This document shows positions 16,741 through 25,082 of a stretch of 29,028 nt of DNA, in pieces; the stretch's first letter is position 1, and every line of letters begins with the position of its first letter. The notes beneath the pieces were generated by a model that did not search any database, was not told the origin of the DNA, and saw only the letters and a program-made list of their open reading frames with translations. The stretch is from assembly GCA_047974745.1 (NCBI GenBank), contig JBKECO010000033.1, forward strand, positions 1 through 29,028, in the 5' to 3' direction. The DNA comes from JBKECO01 sp047974745. Lineage in GTDB: Bacteria; Bacillota; Clostridia; Lachnospirales; Lachnospiraceae. Both the position numbers and the translations under genes were made by a program.

Positions 16741-16806
16741 TTGAATGGCATTCCTTTCAAAAAAATATATTTGATTGTGGCTATTATATCATATTTGTGT
16801 AATGCA

Positions 16807-16822
16807 TATCAAGATATTGATA
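16807..16822 (+). promoter_or_regulatory. Candidate operator in the divergent AraC/esterase gap
   Basis: TATCAA-GATA-TTGATA is a perfect 6-4-6 inverted repeat between the second AraC gene and the second operon, within very AT-rich sequence (16765-16850). Position suggests a regulator site or promoter element. It could be chance in such AT-rich DNA. Confidence 0.3.
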
Positions 16823-16890
16823 TATAAGAAGCGGCGATTATGGTTAAATTTAAGAAAATAAAGATTTGGGACTGAAAGTGAGGGAAGAGT

Positions 16891-17695
16891 ATGGAGTTTG
16901 ACGGTACGACCACTTTGAAAGACATTATGGGAATACCACAGATTAAACAAGTCAATAATTTTTTGCTTCAGGGAAATGATGATAAGATTCAGGCAATCCA
17001 ACATATTGAATTTGAAAGAATGGAGCAGCAAGCTGGATGGAATTTAAATGCAATATTTTATGGATTGAAACGCTTAATGCTTGCTGCAGAAAAAAATGAA
17101 TGCTTATATCCTGTTTATAATGCCAAGGAAATGAAAGAAGATCCGGAGAAGAAAGATGTTAATATCATCCATTTTCCAGCAGATAATAAAAGCGAAGTTA
17201 GACCTTATATTATTATATGCGCAGGTGAATCCTACTCTAGTGTTTGTTTAATACGGGAAGCCTATCCGATGGCAGCCAGATTTAATGATTTAGGATATCA
17301 TGTGTTTGTATTGAACTATCGACTGGGAGGTGAAGGAATGTTCCCAAAACCTATGGAGGACTTAGCAGCAGCTATTCAGTATATTATAAGGAATGAAGAA
17401 AGACTTCTTGACTGTAATGTTTGATGAGGAGTATACATCGGAACGTATGAAAGATTATGATATTGATACTCAGATAAATGAAAAATTCCCACCGTGTTAT
17501 ATTGTATCCTGTAAAGACGATGATGTGATTCCTTGGAGTAATTCACAATGTCTGAAAGATAAATTGGATGAGTATGGTGTACCGGCTGTGTTCGAAATTG
17601 GAGAAAAGGGTGGACACGGTTTTGGTGAAGGAAGTGGAACAGATGTTGAAGGCTGGTATGAAAGAGCGTTGCAGTTCTATGAAAGAATAGTGTAA
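16891..17695 (+). pseudogene. Alpha/beta-hydrolase esterase missing its nucleophile segment
   Basis: The frame starts at ATG 16891 after GAGGGA. Residues 4-70 are a helical domain (TTTLKDIMGIPQIKQV, WNLNAIFYGLKRL). Residues 105-170 begin an alpha/beta-hydrolase (YIIICAGESY oxyanion loop, YHVFVLNYRLGGEG, DLAAAIQYIIRNEE). The frame then goes astray and stops at 17422-17424, while another frame resumes with YTSERMKDYDIDTQI and carries the Asp (CKDDDVIPW) and His (KGGHGFGEG) of the triad to 17695. The segment that should hold the GFSAGG serine, perhaps 70-100 residues, is deleted. This cannot be a single-base sequencing error. It was the first gene of the second operon. Confidence 0.85.
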
Positions 17696-17725
17696 AACCA
17701 AATGAAAAAGGAGAATCACCAAATT

Positions 17726-19522
17726 ATGAATAGACATTTTTGTAATCCAATCAATTGTGAATATAAGTATCAATTTAATAAAAATCCGATGCAAGCAAGC
17801 GAGCTAAGTGTTAATCGGGAAGCAGCAGATCCTTCCATAGTTCTTTTTAAAGACAAATACTATCTCTTTGCATCAATGACATTAAGTGTCTGGGTCTCAG
17901 AGGATCTAGTAACATGGGAGAGCCACAGACTTCCGGAGAGTCTTCCATTATATGACTATGCACCAGATGCAAGAGTGGTTGGCGAATATGTATATTTTAC
18001 CGCTTCAGATGATAACAAAAAGTGCAGTTTTTTCCGAACAAAGGATGTTTTAAATGGACCATATGAAGAGATTCCGGGAACGTTTGGATATACAGATCCT
18101 AACTTGTTTGTTGATGAGGATGGAAGAATTTATTTTTACTGGGGATGCTCCAGTCAAAGTCCTTTAAAAGGTGTTGAATTGGATCCGCAGACAATGGCAC
18201 CAATAGGTGAAGTGAAAGATCTGATTAGCAGTGATGCTTTTGTGAGAGGGTATGAACGGATTGGTGAGGATAATACTGTTTTTCCGGCATCGGCTGAAGA
18301 AGTAGAAAATAGTTTTATGGCTTTTTTGAATGAACAGGGAATACGTGAACAGGACTTAGCCGAACCATTACCGCAGCAAATCCGAGGTTATTTAAGTCAC
18401 GAACCATATATTGAAGGTGCTTGGATGAATAAATTTGGCAGAACCTATTATCTGCAATATGCGTTTGCTGGAACAGAATATAACATATATGGAGATGGTG
18501 TATTTGAGTCAGAAAGTCCTCTTGGTCCATTTAAGCTGGCACGCAACAATCCTTATTCATTTTCACCAGGAGGTTATTTGCCGGGAGCAGGTCATGGATC
18601 CACTTTTTCAGATAAATTCGGGAATTTGTGGCATTCAGCTACAATGAGGATTAGTGTGAACCACAATTTTGAGCGCCGAGTTGGTATTTGGCCGGCAGGT
18701 GTAGATGTGGACGGAGAACTCTTCTGCAACCAAAGATATGGGGACTGGCCAATTCAGGCTTGTGCAGATAAAAGAGATCCTTTTGAAGCACCTAAATGGT
18801 ATTTGCTAAGCAGTGGAAAAAAGGTTACTGCCTCATCAAGCGAAAAAAAGCATCCAGCATCTTTAGTGGCTGAAGAGGATGTTCGGACATGGTGGAGGGC
18901 TTCAGGGGTGGAACCTGGAGAGTGGTTGATTATGGATCTTGGGCAGAAATATGAAGTGAACGCTATTCAGGTCAACTTTGCGGATGACCATATTGAACTG
19001 CCACTGCCAAAGCAGCTTGAGAACCCTGAAAACAGCAGATATATTGAAGCAGATACACTATATACAAGATGGATTCTGGAAGGATCAGCAGATGGTGAAG
19101 AATATCTTGTTTTAGCAGATAAGTCTGCTACAGATACCGACTTAGTACATGATACGGTATTTCTGGACAAGAGTATGCAGCTGCAGTATATCAGATTGAC
19201 GATTTTGGAGGTGCCTTATGGACAACAACCTTGCATCAGTGGTTTGCGTGTATTTGGAAAGGGGACTGGTTCGTTGCCAGCTGCGGCAGATTATATAGCA
19301 GTTAGAACTTCTGAACTGGATATGGATGTGGAAATCAAAGAAAATGCTGCAGTTGGAAATCTTATTTTGTGGGGGCATGCACCTGATAAGCTCTATCATA
19401 GTTGTATGGTATATGGCACTAAGCAACATATCGGAGCTTTGGTAAAAGATACTGATTATTATGTGAGAGTAGATGCCTTCAATGAGAATGGTATTACAGA
19501 AGGAACTGTAACTAAAATCTAA
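17726..19522 (+). CDS. GH43-like glycosidase with discoidin-like (F5/8 type C) domain
   Basis: Start ATG 17726 is preferred because AAAGGAG (17707-17713) lies upstream of it; the in-frame ATG at 17702 has no ribosome site. The 598-residue protein has a five-bladed beta-propeller (about 20-340) with the three acidic residues of GH43-type enzymes in plausible places: Asp35 (AADPSIV), Asp124 (TDPNLF) and Glu230 (EGAWMNK). Residues about 360-510 look like a discoidin-type carbohydrate-binding domain (WWRASGVEPGEWLIMDLG). The end is a fibronectin-III-like strand set. It is cytoplasmic, having no signal peptide. Relatives are xylosidases, arabinofuranosidases and galactosidases; which applies here is open. 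Confidence 0.75.
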   Translation: MNRHFCNPINCEYKYQFNKNPMQASELSVNREAADPSIVLFKDKYYLFASMTLSVWVSEDLVTWESHRLPESLPLYDYAPDARVVGEYVYFTASDDNKKCSFFRTKDVLNGPYEEIPGTFGYTDPNLFVDEDGRIYFYWGCSSQSPLKGVELDPQTMAPIGEVKDLISSDAFVRGYERIGEDNTVFPASAEEVENSFMAFLNEQGIREQDLAEPLPQQIRGYLSHEPYIEGAWMNKFGRTYYLQYAFAGTEYNIYGDGVFESESPLGPFKLARNNPYSFSPGGYLPGAGHGSTFSDKFGNLWHSATMRISVNHNFERRVGIWPAGVDVDGELFCNQRYGDWPIQACADKRDPFEAPKWYLLSSGKKVTASSSEKKHPASLVAEEDVRTWWRASGVEPGEWLIMDLGQKYEVNAIQVNFADDHIELPLPKQLENPENSRYIEADTLYTRWILEGSADGEEYLVLADKSATDTDLVHDTVFLDKSMQLQYIRLTILEVPYGQQPCISGLRVFGKGTGSLPAAADYIAVRTSELDMDVEIKENAAVGNLILWGHAPDKLYHSCMVYGTKQHIGALVKDTDYYVRVDAFNENGITEGTVTKI

Positions 19523-19536
19523 AGGAGAGAGTGATT

Positions 19537-21618
19537 ATGATTGATATTGAAAAGTTGCTGGTAGACTTAACACTAGAAGAGAAAGCTTCACTTTGTTCCG
19601 GAGAGAACTTCTGGAATACCAAAGCAGTTGAAAGGCTCGGAATTTCTCCGATGCTTCTATATGATGGCCCAAATGGACTGCGTGTCCAGGAGGGAAAAGC
19701 AGATCATATGGGATTAAATCAAAGTGCCACTGCAGTATGCTTTCCGACTTCATCAGCAGTAGCGGCATCATTTGATAAAGATTTAGCCAAAGAAATAGGC
19801 GAGGTACTGGGAAATGAGTGTCAGGCATTAGGGGTATCGATGCTGTTAGGGCCAGGAATGAATATAAAGCGTTCACCTTTGTGTGGAAGAAACTTTGAAT
19901 ATTATTCGGAAGATCCTTATTTATCCGGTAAACTTGCCACAGCATATATCCAGGGAGTTGAAAGTAAAAATATCGGTGCCTGCGTCAAACACTTTGCGGC
20001 AAATAATCAGGAAACCCGCAGATTGACAGGGAATTCTATTGTGGATGAACGAACCTTATATGAAATCTATCTTTCAGGGTTTGAAATGGCAGTGAAAGAG
20101 GGAAAACCTTCTGGAGTTATGTGTGCATATAACCGGTTAAATGGTACATTTGCAGCAGAAAACAAGGAACTGCTTACTGAAATTTTGCGGGACAACTGGG
20201 GCTTCGATGGAATGGTAGTAACTGATTGGGGAGCTGTGAAGGATCGAGTGAGAGGAATTGCAGCGGGTCTTGACCTGGAGATGCCAGGTGGCGGCCAATC
20301 AAAAATTAACGATCAGAAAATTGTGCAAGCGGTAAATGAGGGTGTACTTTCAGAAGAATTGTTGAATCTTACGGTATATAGAATCTTAAGCTTTTTAAGT
20401 AAGACATTAGAAAATCACCAGGAAAAAGCAGCATTTGATAAAGAGGCAGATTATCAGTTAGCAGTAGAAGCAGCTAAGGAGTGTGCGGTTTTATTAAGAA
20501 ATAAGAAGCAGATATTACCGCTCAAGGAAGAACAGAAGGTTGCATTTATCGGTGGATTTGTGGAGAAGCCAAGAAGTCAGGGAAGTGGCAGCTCTCATAT
20601 AAATTCAGCTAAACTCCCAACAATCAAGGACTGCATCGAAAACAGAGTAAACATTACCTATGCGAAAGGTTTCTCGCTTGATGAGGATACGGTCAATGAA
20701 GAATGGATGAAAGAGGCTGTAGAGCTTGCAAAAGCAAGTGATGTAGCGGTTGTTTTTGCGGGACTGCCGAATCGCTTTGAAACAGAGGGAATGGATCGGG
20801 AACATATGGACATTCCAAACAATCAAAATAAGCTGATTAAAGAACTTACCAAAGTACAGCCAAATCTGGTTGTAGTAATGCATAACGGTGCTCCGGTTAC
20901 GATGCCATGGGCAAATGAGGTGGCAGCAATCCTGGAAATGTATTTAGCTGGAGATGGTGTCAGTGAAGCAACGATGTCTCTATTATATGGGGAGTCTAAT
21001 CCTTCTGGAAAACTGGCCGAGACATTTCCGCTAAAATTAGAGGATAATCCTTCTTTCTTGAATTTTCCGGGAGAGAATGGGACGGTTACATATCATGAAG
21101 GTGTTTTTGTAGGGTATCGCTATTATGAGAAAAAGAAACAGGATGTGCTATTTCCATTTGGACATGGTTTAAGTTATACGGAATTTTCCTACAGCGATCT
21201 TAAAATATCAAAAGAAAGTGCAATGGATAACGAAGATTTCGAAGTGTCTGTTACGATTAAGAATACTGGGGGGCATATAGGGAAAGAAGTAGTCCAGCTA
21301 TATGTTGGACAGCAAAACAGTGAGGTGTCAAGACCGGTAAAAGAACTTAAAGGTTTTGAGAAAATTGAATTGCAGCCAGGAGAAAGCAAAGAAGTAACCT
21401 TTATGCTAAATAAACGTTCCTTTGCATATTACGAAACAAAAATACAGGATTTCTATGCTCCGGCAGGCACCTACGTCATATCTGTGGGTAGTTCGTCATC
21501 AGATCTTAGAGTTAAAGATGAGATTCAATTAGATGCCTCAGAATACTTGCCAATTGAAATCACAATGGATACAACAATAGGAGACTTATTTGCGCATCCG
21601 AAACTATTGAACAAGTAA
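19537..21618 (+). CDS. Glycoside hydrolase family 3, beta-glucosidase type; C-terminal module frameshifted off
   Basis: ATG 19537 lies nine bases after GGAG (19524-19527); the GTG at 19531 is too close. The 693 residues comprise a (beta/alpha)8 barrel with KHFAANNQETRR and nucleophile Asp230 in VVTDWGA, an alpha/beta sandwich (GSGSSHI, ETEGMDREHM with a likely acid/base Glu), and a fibronectin-III-like domain (GKEVVQLYVGQ). Catalytic parts are complete, so hydrolysis of beta-linked glucose, xylose or related sugars is expected. The end is odd: after TTIGDLFAHPK the frame stops, while the natural continuation TIEQVMREIYQ is one base out of frame. A single missing A near 21601-21604 would explain it. 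Confidence 0.85.
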   Translation: MIDIEKLLVDLTLEEKASLCSGENFWNTKAVERLGISPMLLYDGPNGLRVQEGKADHMGLNQSATAVCFPTSSAVAASFDKDLAKEIGEVLGNECQALGVSMLLGPGMNIKRSPLCGRNFEYYSEDPYLSGKLATAYIQGVESKNIGACVKHFAANNQETRRLTGNSIVDERTLYEIYLSGFEMAVKEGKPSGVMCAYNRLNGTFAAENKELLTEILRDNWGFDGMVVTDWGAVKDRVRGIAAGLDLEMPGGGQSKINDQKIVQAVNEGVLSEELLNLTVYRILSFLSKTLENHQEKAAFDKEADYQLAVEAAKECAVLLRNKKQILPLKEEQKVAFIGGFVEKPRSQGSGSSHINSAKLPTIKDCIENRVNITYAKGFSLDEDTVNEEWMKEAVELAKASDVAVVFAGLPNRFETEGMDREHMDIPNNQNKLIKELTKVQPNLVVVMHNGAPVTMPWANEVAAILEMYLAGDGVSEATMSLLYGESNPSGKLAETFPLKLEDNPSFLNFPGENGTVTYHEGVFVGYRYYEKKKQDVLFPFGHGLSYTEFSYSDLKISKESAMDNEDFEVSVTIKNTGGHIGKEVVQLYVGQQNSEVSRPVKELKGFEKIELQPGESKEVTFMLNKRSFAYYETKIQDFYAPAGTYVISVGSSSSDLRVKDEIQLDASEYLPIEITMDTTIGDLFAHPKLLNK

Positions 21619-21818
21619 TGCGAGAAATATATCAATCAGCAGTGGAGGAGGCAGTCAGTGCGGATAATAATGCTTCCATTGAGGGAATGGGAGAAGGAGC
21701 GGCAGAAATGGCAGATTCAATGATAACCGGGATGTCACTGGGGGCAATCGTAACCTTTGGAGCGATGACGGAGGCGCAGGTTGAAGGATTGATTACTATG
21801 TTTCAGGAGCAATTGTAA
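21618..21818 (+). pseudogene. Detached C-terminal helical module of the GH3
   Basis: This 66-codon frame starts at an ATG overlapping the GH3 stop (TAATG). Read one base out of phase with the GH3 end it gives TIEQVMREIYQSAVEEA, a linker, and MSLGAIVTFGAMTEAQVEGL. GH3 enzymes of gut Lachnospiraceae often end in such a tail, from memory, so it is best seen as the severed end of the enzyme. Because ATG overlaps the stop, it could still be made by translational re-initiation as a separate peptide. No ribosome site of its own is evident. Function unknown; compare the tail of the first esterase. Confidence 0.6.
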
Positions 21819-21853
21819 ACGAAGATAAGAGGATTATAGAAGGAGATGGAATT

Positions 21854-23236
21854 ATGGCAAAGAAAGAAAAAACACCAAACCCCAATAAGGTTGGTTTGGG
21901 CAAAATGTTGTTGTGGTCAGAAAATGGAGCATCGGCAGCAGTACAGGTCGTAATGATCGGGTATCTGACTATCTATTGTACAAATGCCCTGGGGCTTAGT
22001 GCAGCTTTGGTTGGAACGCTGCTTATGATAAGTAAAATTTTTGATGGCATTACTGATTTAATCGCCGGTTTTATTGTTGATAAGACCAACACTAAGATTG
22101 GACGAGGCAGACCTTATGATTTATGCATTATTGGACTATGGCTCACAACATGGCTGATTTTCTCCGTTCCGGCTAGTCTTTCAGTCGCAGCTAAGTGTGC
22201 TTGGATTTTTATCTGCTATGCATTGTGTCAGTCAATCTTTAAAACTTTTATGAATGCGGCAGCAACACCATATATAGTTCGTGCCTTTAATAATGAACAA
22301 AAATATGTAAAACTCAGTTCATAGGGAGGTCTGCTTACAACAGTTGTAGTTATGGCCTTCAACGTAATATTTCCTATGTTTTATGCGAAAGTAGTTGATG
22401 ATCCATCAGGATGGAGCAGCCTGGTACTTTGCATTGCGATCCCTATGTGTATCATTGGAATCCTTCGATTTTTCTTTATCCCGGAGAAATATGTGGTTGA
22501 GGATACAAAAAATGAGCAGAAAACATTAAAAGATGTTGGAGTGCTTTTGAAGACAAATAAGTCAATTTATCCTGTCGCTATTTTACAGATGGCGGTAGGA
22601 CTTGCAGGAAATTTAAGCGTTGCAGGGTACTACTTTTTGTATATTGTTAAGAATCTGGAAATCAGTGGTGTAATGAGTTTGTTTTCAGTTATTGCAATGC
22701 TTACTTTGATTTTTTACCCACTGGTTTTAAAGAAGATCACAACAAAACAGTTAATCCAATTTTCATTATTGTTATCAGTTGGTAGTGGTATCATCGGGTT
22801 TTTAGCATTTGACAATTTGGTTATGCTAGCACTTGCAGGTATCGTTTTGGGCATGGTTCAGCTTCCAGTATCTTATATGGGGGGGCTGTTGACAATTGAC
22901 TGTGCGGACTACAACGAATGGGAGGGACGCGCGCGTATGGAAGGTACGCTGGCAAGTATTGTGGGGTTTGCAAATAAGATTGGGACAGCGTTTGGTACTT
23001 TCCTGACGGGTGTATTGCTAACCATGTCGGGTTTTGATGGTACCCAGGCAACACAGCCGGATTCAGCAATCTTAATGATACGTGCTTGTTACTCATTAGT
23101 TCCGATGGCATTTTTCTTAATAGCAGCATTTGTTTTGAAGTTTTATAAATTAGATAAAATGAAGCCGCAGATAAATGCGGATTTAGCAGAACGTAGAAAG
23201 AAGTTAACGGCTGAACCGGTGGTAGGCCAACAATAA
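21854..23236 (+). pseudogene. GPH-family sugar/cation symporter with an in-frame amber stop
   Basis: The frame starts after AGAAGGAG and reads 156 residues with GPH features (LLWSENGASAAVQ, SKIFDGITDLIAGFIVDKT, GRGRPY) to TAG at 22322-22324. The same frame goes on without a gap as GGLLTTVVVMAFNVIFP to VGQQ at 23236, including DYNEWEGRARMEGTLAS, the GPH signature. Tyrosine is the likely lost residue (KLSSYGG in relatives, from memory; TAT or TAC to TAG). Everything else looks full length, about 460 residues. A single base separates this from an intact symporter, so the lesion is recent, a sequencing error, or suppressed at low level. Confidence 0.8.
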
Positions 23237-23282
23237 CATGTATATAAGATGAATTTAGTAAAGTGATGGCGGTATATGCCGG

Positions 23283-23315
23283 CGAAACCGGAGAGTATGC
23301 TACTCTCCGGTTTCG
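23283..23315 (+). other. 15-bp perfect hairpin inside the operon
   Basis: CGAAACCGGAGAGTA (23283-23297) and TACTCTCCGGTTTCG (23301-23315) pair perfectly around a 3-nt TGC loop, in the 115-bp gap between the permease and GH20. No T run follows, so it is not a standard terminator on the + strand. It may protect or process the mRNA, or act with a factor to limit transcription into the GH20 gene. Confidence 0.6.
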
Positions 23316-23351
23316 ATTATATATAAGCCAGTTGCAAAAAAAGGAGGAAGT

Positions 23352-25082
23352 ATGGGATTTTTACCAGCAATTAATGGATTATTTGAGGACGGGCAAGGCG
23401 AGTTTATATTACCGAGACAGTTTGGCATGGATCGAGGATTTCAAGGAGCAAACCAGGTGTTTGCAGAGCGTATGCAGCAGCTTGGGAATTACAAGATCAG
23501 TTCAGACAGTGGGAGTATTATCTCTTACCAGGAAGAAGCTATGGAAGAGGAAGCGTACCGACTACTGATTAAGGATGAAAAAATTATAATATATGCCAGT
23601 GGTGAAAAAGGGTATTATTATGGGCTCACGACACTATACCAGATGGCAGCAATGGGGCAGGGAAAAGTTAAGAACTGTACAATCAGTGATAAGCCACGGA
23701 TGGAACGAAGAGGTGTGATGCTGGATGTCTGCCGCCACTTCTTTATGGCTGATGAAGTGAAAAAAATCATAGAGCAAAGCGCTTTGTTGAAAATGAATCA
23801 ATTTCACTGGAAGCTGAGTGAAGACCAAGGATTTCGTATTGAAAGCACTCGTTTTCCGGAACTTAACAAGATCAGTTCTTATCGAAATCTTGCAGCGGCG
23901 GATCAAAAGGTACTCAATGGGTTGGCAGAGGCAGGAGATTCATACGGAGGTTACTATACAAAAGAAGAAATTCGTGATGTGGTATCTTTTGCAAAAGCAC
24001 GTCAGGTGGAAGTGATACCGGAAATTAGCATGCCAGGGCATAGCAGTGCAATATTGGCAGCATTTCCGGAGTTTACCTGTACAGGGAAGCCGATGATGGT
24101 AAAAAATACATTTGGCATTCATGAGCGTATTTTTTGTTCAGGGAATGAGGCTGTATTTGAATTTTTATATCAGTTATTAGATGAGGTTTGTGAATTGTTT
24201 CCTTCCAGCTATATTCATTTAGGGGGAGATGAAGCACCGAAAACAGCTTGGAAGAGCTGCCCGGCCTGCAATAAAGTCATGGAAGAAAAAGGACTTAAAA
24301 GTTATGAGCAACTTCAGACATATTTTTCAGGCAAGGTAATTGAACATATAAAGAAAAATGGTAAAACGCCGATTGTGTGGAACGAGTCGGCTATTGCAGG
24401 AAATTTGGATGAAAAGGCGGTCATTCAGTACTGGATTGAAATGGCACCAGGGCCGAGCTATGTAACACCCGAGTTAGAAAAGGGGAGAAAGGTGCTGCTT
24501 TCTTCAATGAATCAGTTCTATTGTGACTACTCTTATGCAGAGATTCCACTAAGGGCTACATTACTTTATGAACCGGAGATAAAAGGAACAAAAGTTCCAA
24601 TGGAAAATGTTCTGGGAATAGAGGCACCTATGTGGACGGAATGGACGCCAGAAAATAAAGACATTGAAAAGATGATGTATCCGAGATTACTGGCAGTAGC
24701 GGAATGCGGGTGGACCCATGAACGTGACTGGGCGGATTTTTCGAAAAGGGCGAAGCATTATCTTTCGGTAAATGGACTTAATCTGTTAAAACCGATGCCG
24801 TGGGAGGATGCGACTATTCATGGACAGGATGCGCTGGAAATGATTGCACAGAAGATGCTGGAATTAGCTCAGAAATATGAGAATGTGTCTCGGAGTAGTG
24901 ATGATGAAGAGGCGGGAAAAGCAGAGGCTGTTCTTCCGGAAGATTCCCAACCATTGGATATGGCTGAAATGATGCGTTCCTTTATGGAAGATAAGATGAA
25001 AGCGGCCTATACTCAGGAAGAAATTGAGCAGGTGCTGCAGATAATGGCGGCAGCAATGAATGGAGAAAATATAAATGACTGA
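23352..25082 (+). CDS. Glycoside hydrolase family 20, beta-N-acetylhexosaminidase
   Basis: AAGGAGG sits directly upstream of ATG 23352. The 576-residue enzyme has an N-terminal GH20b-like domain (about 20-110), then the catalytic barrel starting PRMERRGVMLDVCRHFF and running to about 475. The catalytic pair Asp293-Glu294 is in HLGGDEAP, and WTEW plus the aromatic pocket residues follow (GIEAPMWTEW). It removes terminal beta-linked GlcNAc or GalNAc in the cytoplasm; there is no signal peptide. The tail (about 490-576) is an extra helical region rich in Glu and Met (DMAEMMRSFMEDKM, TQEEIEQVLQIMAAA) outside the usual GH20 fold. Its stop overlaps the start of the next gene by 8 bp. Confidence 0.9.
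   Translation: MGFLPAINGLFEDGQGEFILPRQFGMDRGFQGANQVFAERMQQLGNYKISSDSGSIISYQEEAMEEEAYRLLIKDEKIIIYASGEKGYYYGLTTLYQMAAMGQGKVKNCTISDKPRMERRGVMLDVCRHFFMADEVKKIIEQSALLKMNQFHWKLSEDQGFRIESTRFPELNKISSYRNLAAADQKVLNGLAEAGDSYGGYYTKEEIRDVVSFAKARQVEVIPEISMPGHSSAILAAFPEFTCTGKPMMVKNTFGIHERIFCSGNEAVFEFLYQLLDEVCELFPSSYIHLGGDEAPKTAWKSCPACNKVMEEKGLKSYEQLQTYFSGKVIEHIKKNGKTPIVWNESAIAGNLDEKAVIQYWIEMAPGPSYVTPELEKGRKVLLSSMNQFYCDYSYAEIPLRATLLYEPEIKGTKVPMENVLGIEAPMWTEWTPENKDIEKMMYPRLLAVAECGWTHERDWADFSKRAKHYLSVNGLNLLKPMPWEDATIHGQDALEMIAQKMLELAQKYENVSRSSDDEEAGKAEAVLPEDSQPLDMAEMMRSFMEDKMKAAYTQEEIEQVLQIMAAAMNGENIND

Noticed and set aside
21590..21640. Programmed ribosomal frameshift joining GH3 to its tail
   Set aside because: No slippery heptamer or stimulatory structure is visible at the shift; the local run is only AAA. 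A one-base deletion or re-initiation explains it better.
1217..22324. Reassignment of stop codons (TGA at 1217 and 5029, TAG at 22322 within otherwise open frames)
   Set aside because: TGA and TAA end intact genes normally here (for example TGA at 1107-1109), the interrupted genes also carry frameshifts and deletions, and both TGA and TAG are involved, so decay is simpler than recoding.
23263..23568. Separate 101-residue protein upstream of GH20
   Set aside because: It overlaps the GH20 frame, includes the perfect hairpin and has no ribosome site; it is a shadow of real sequence.
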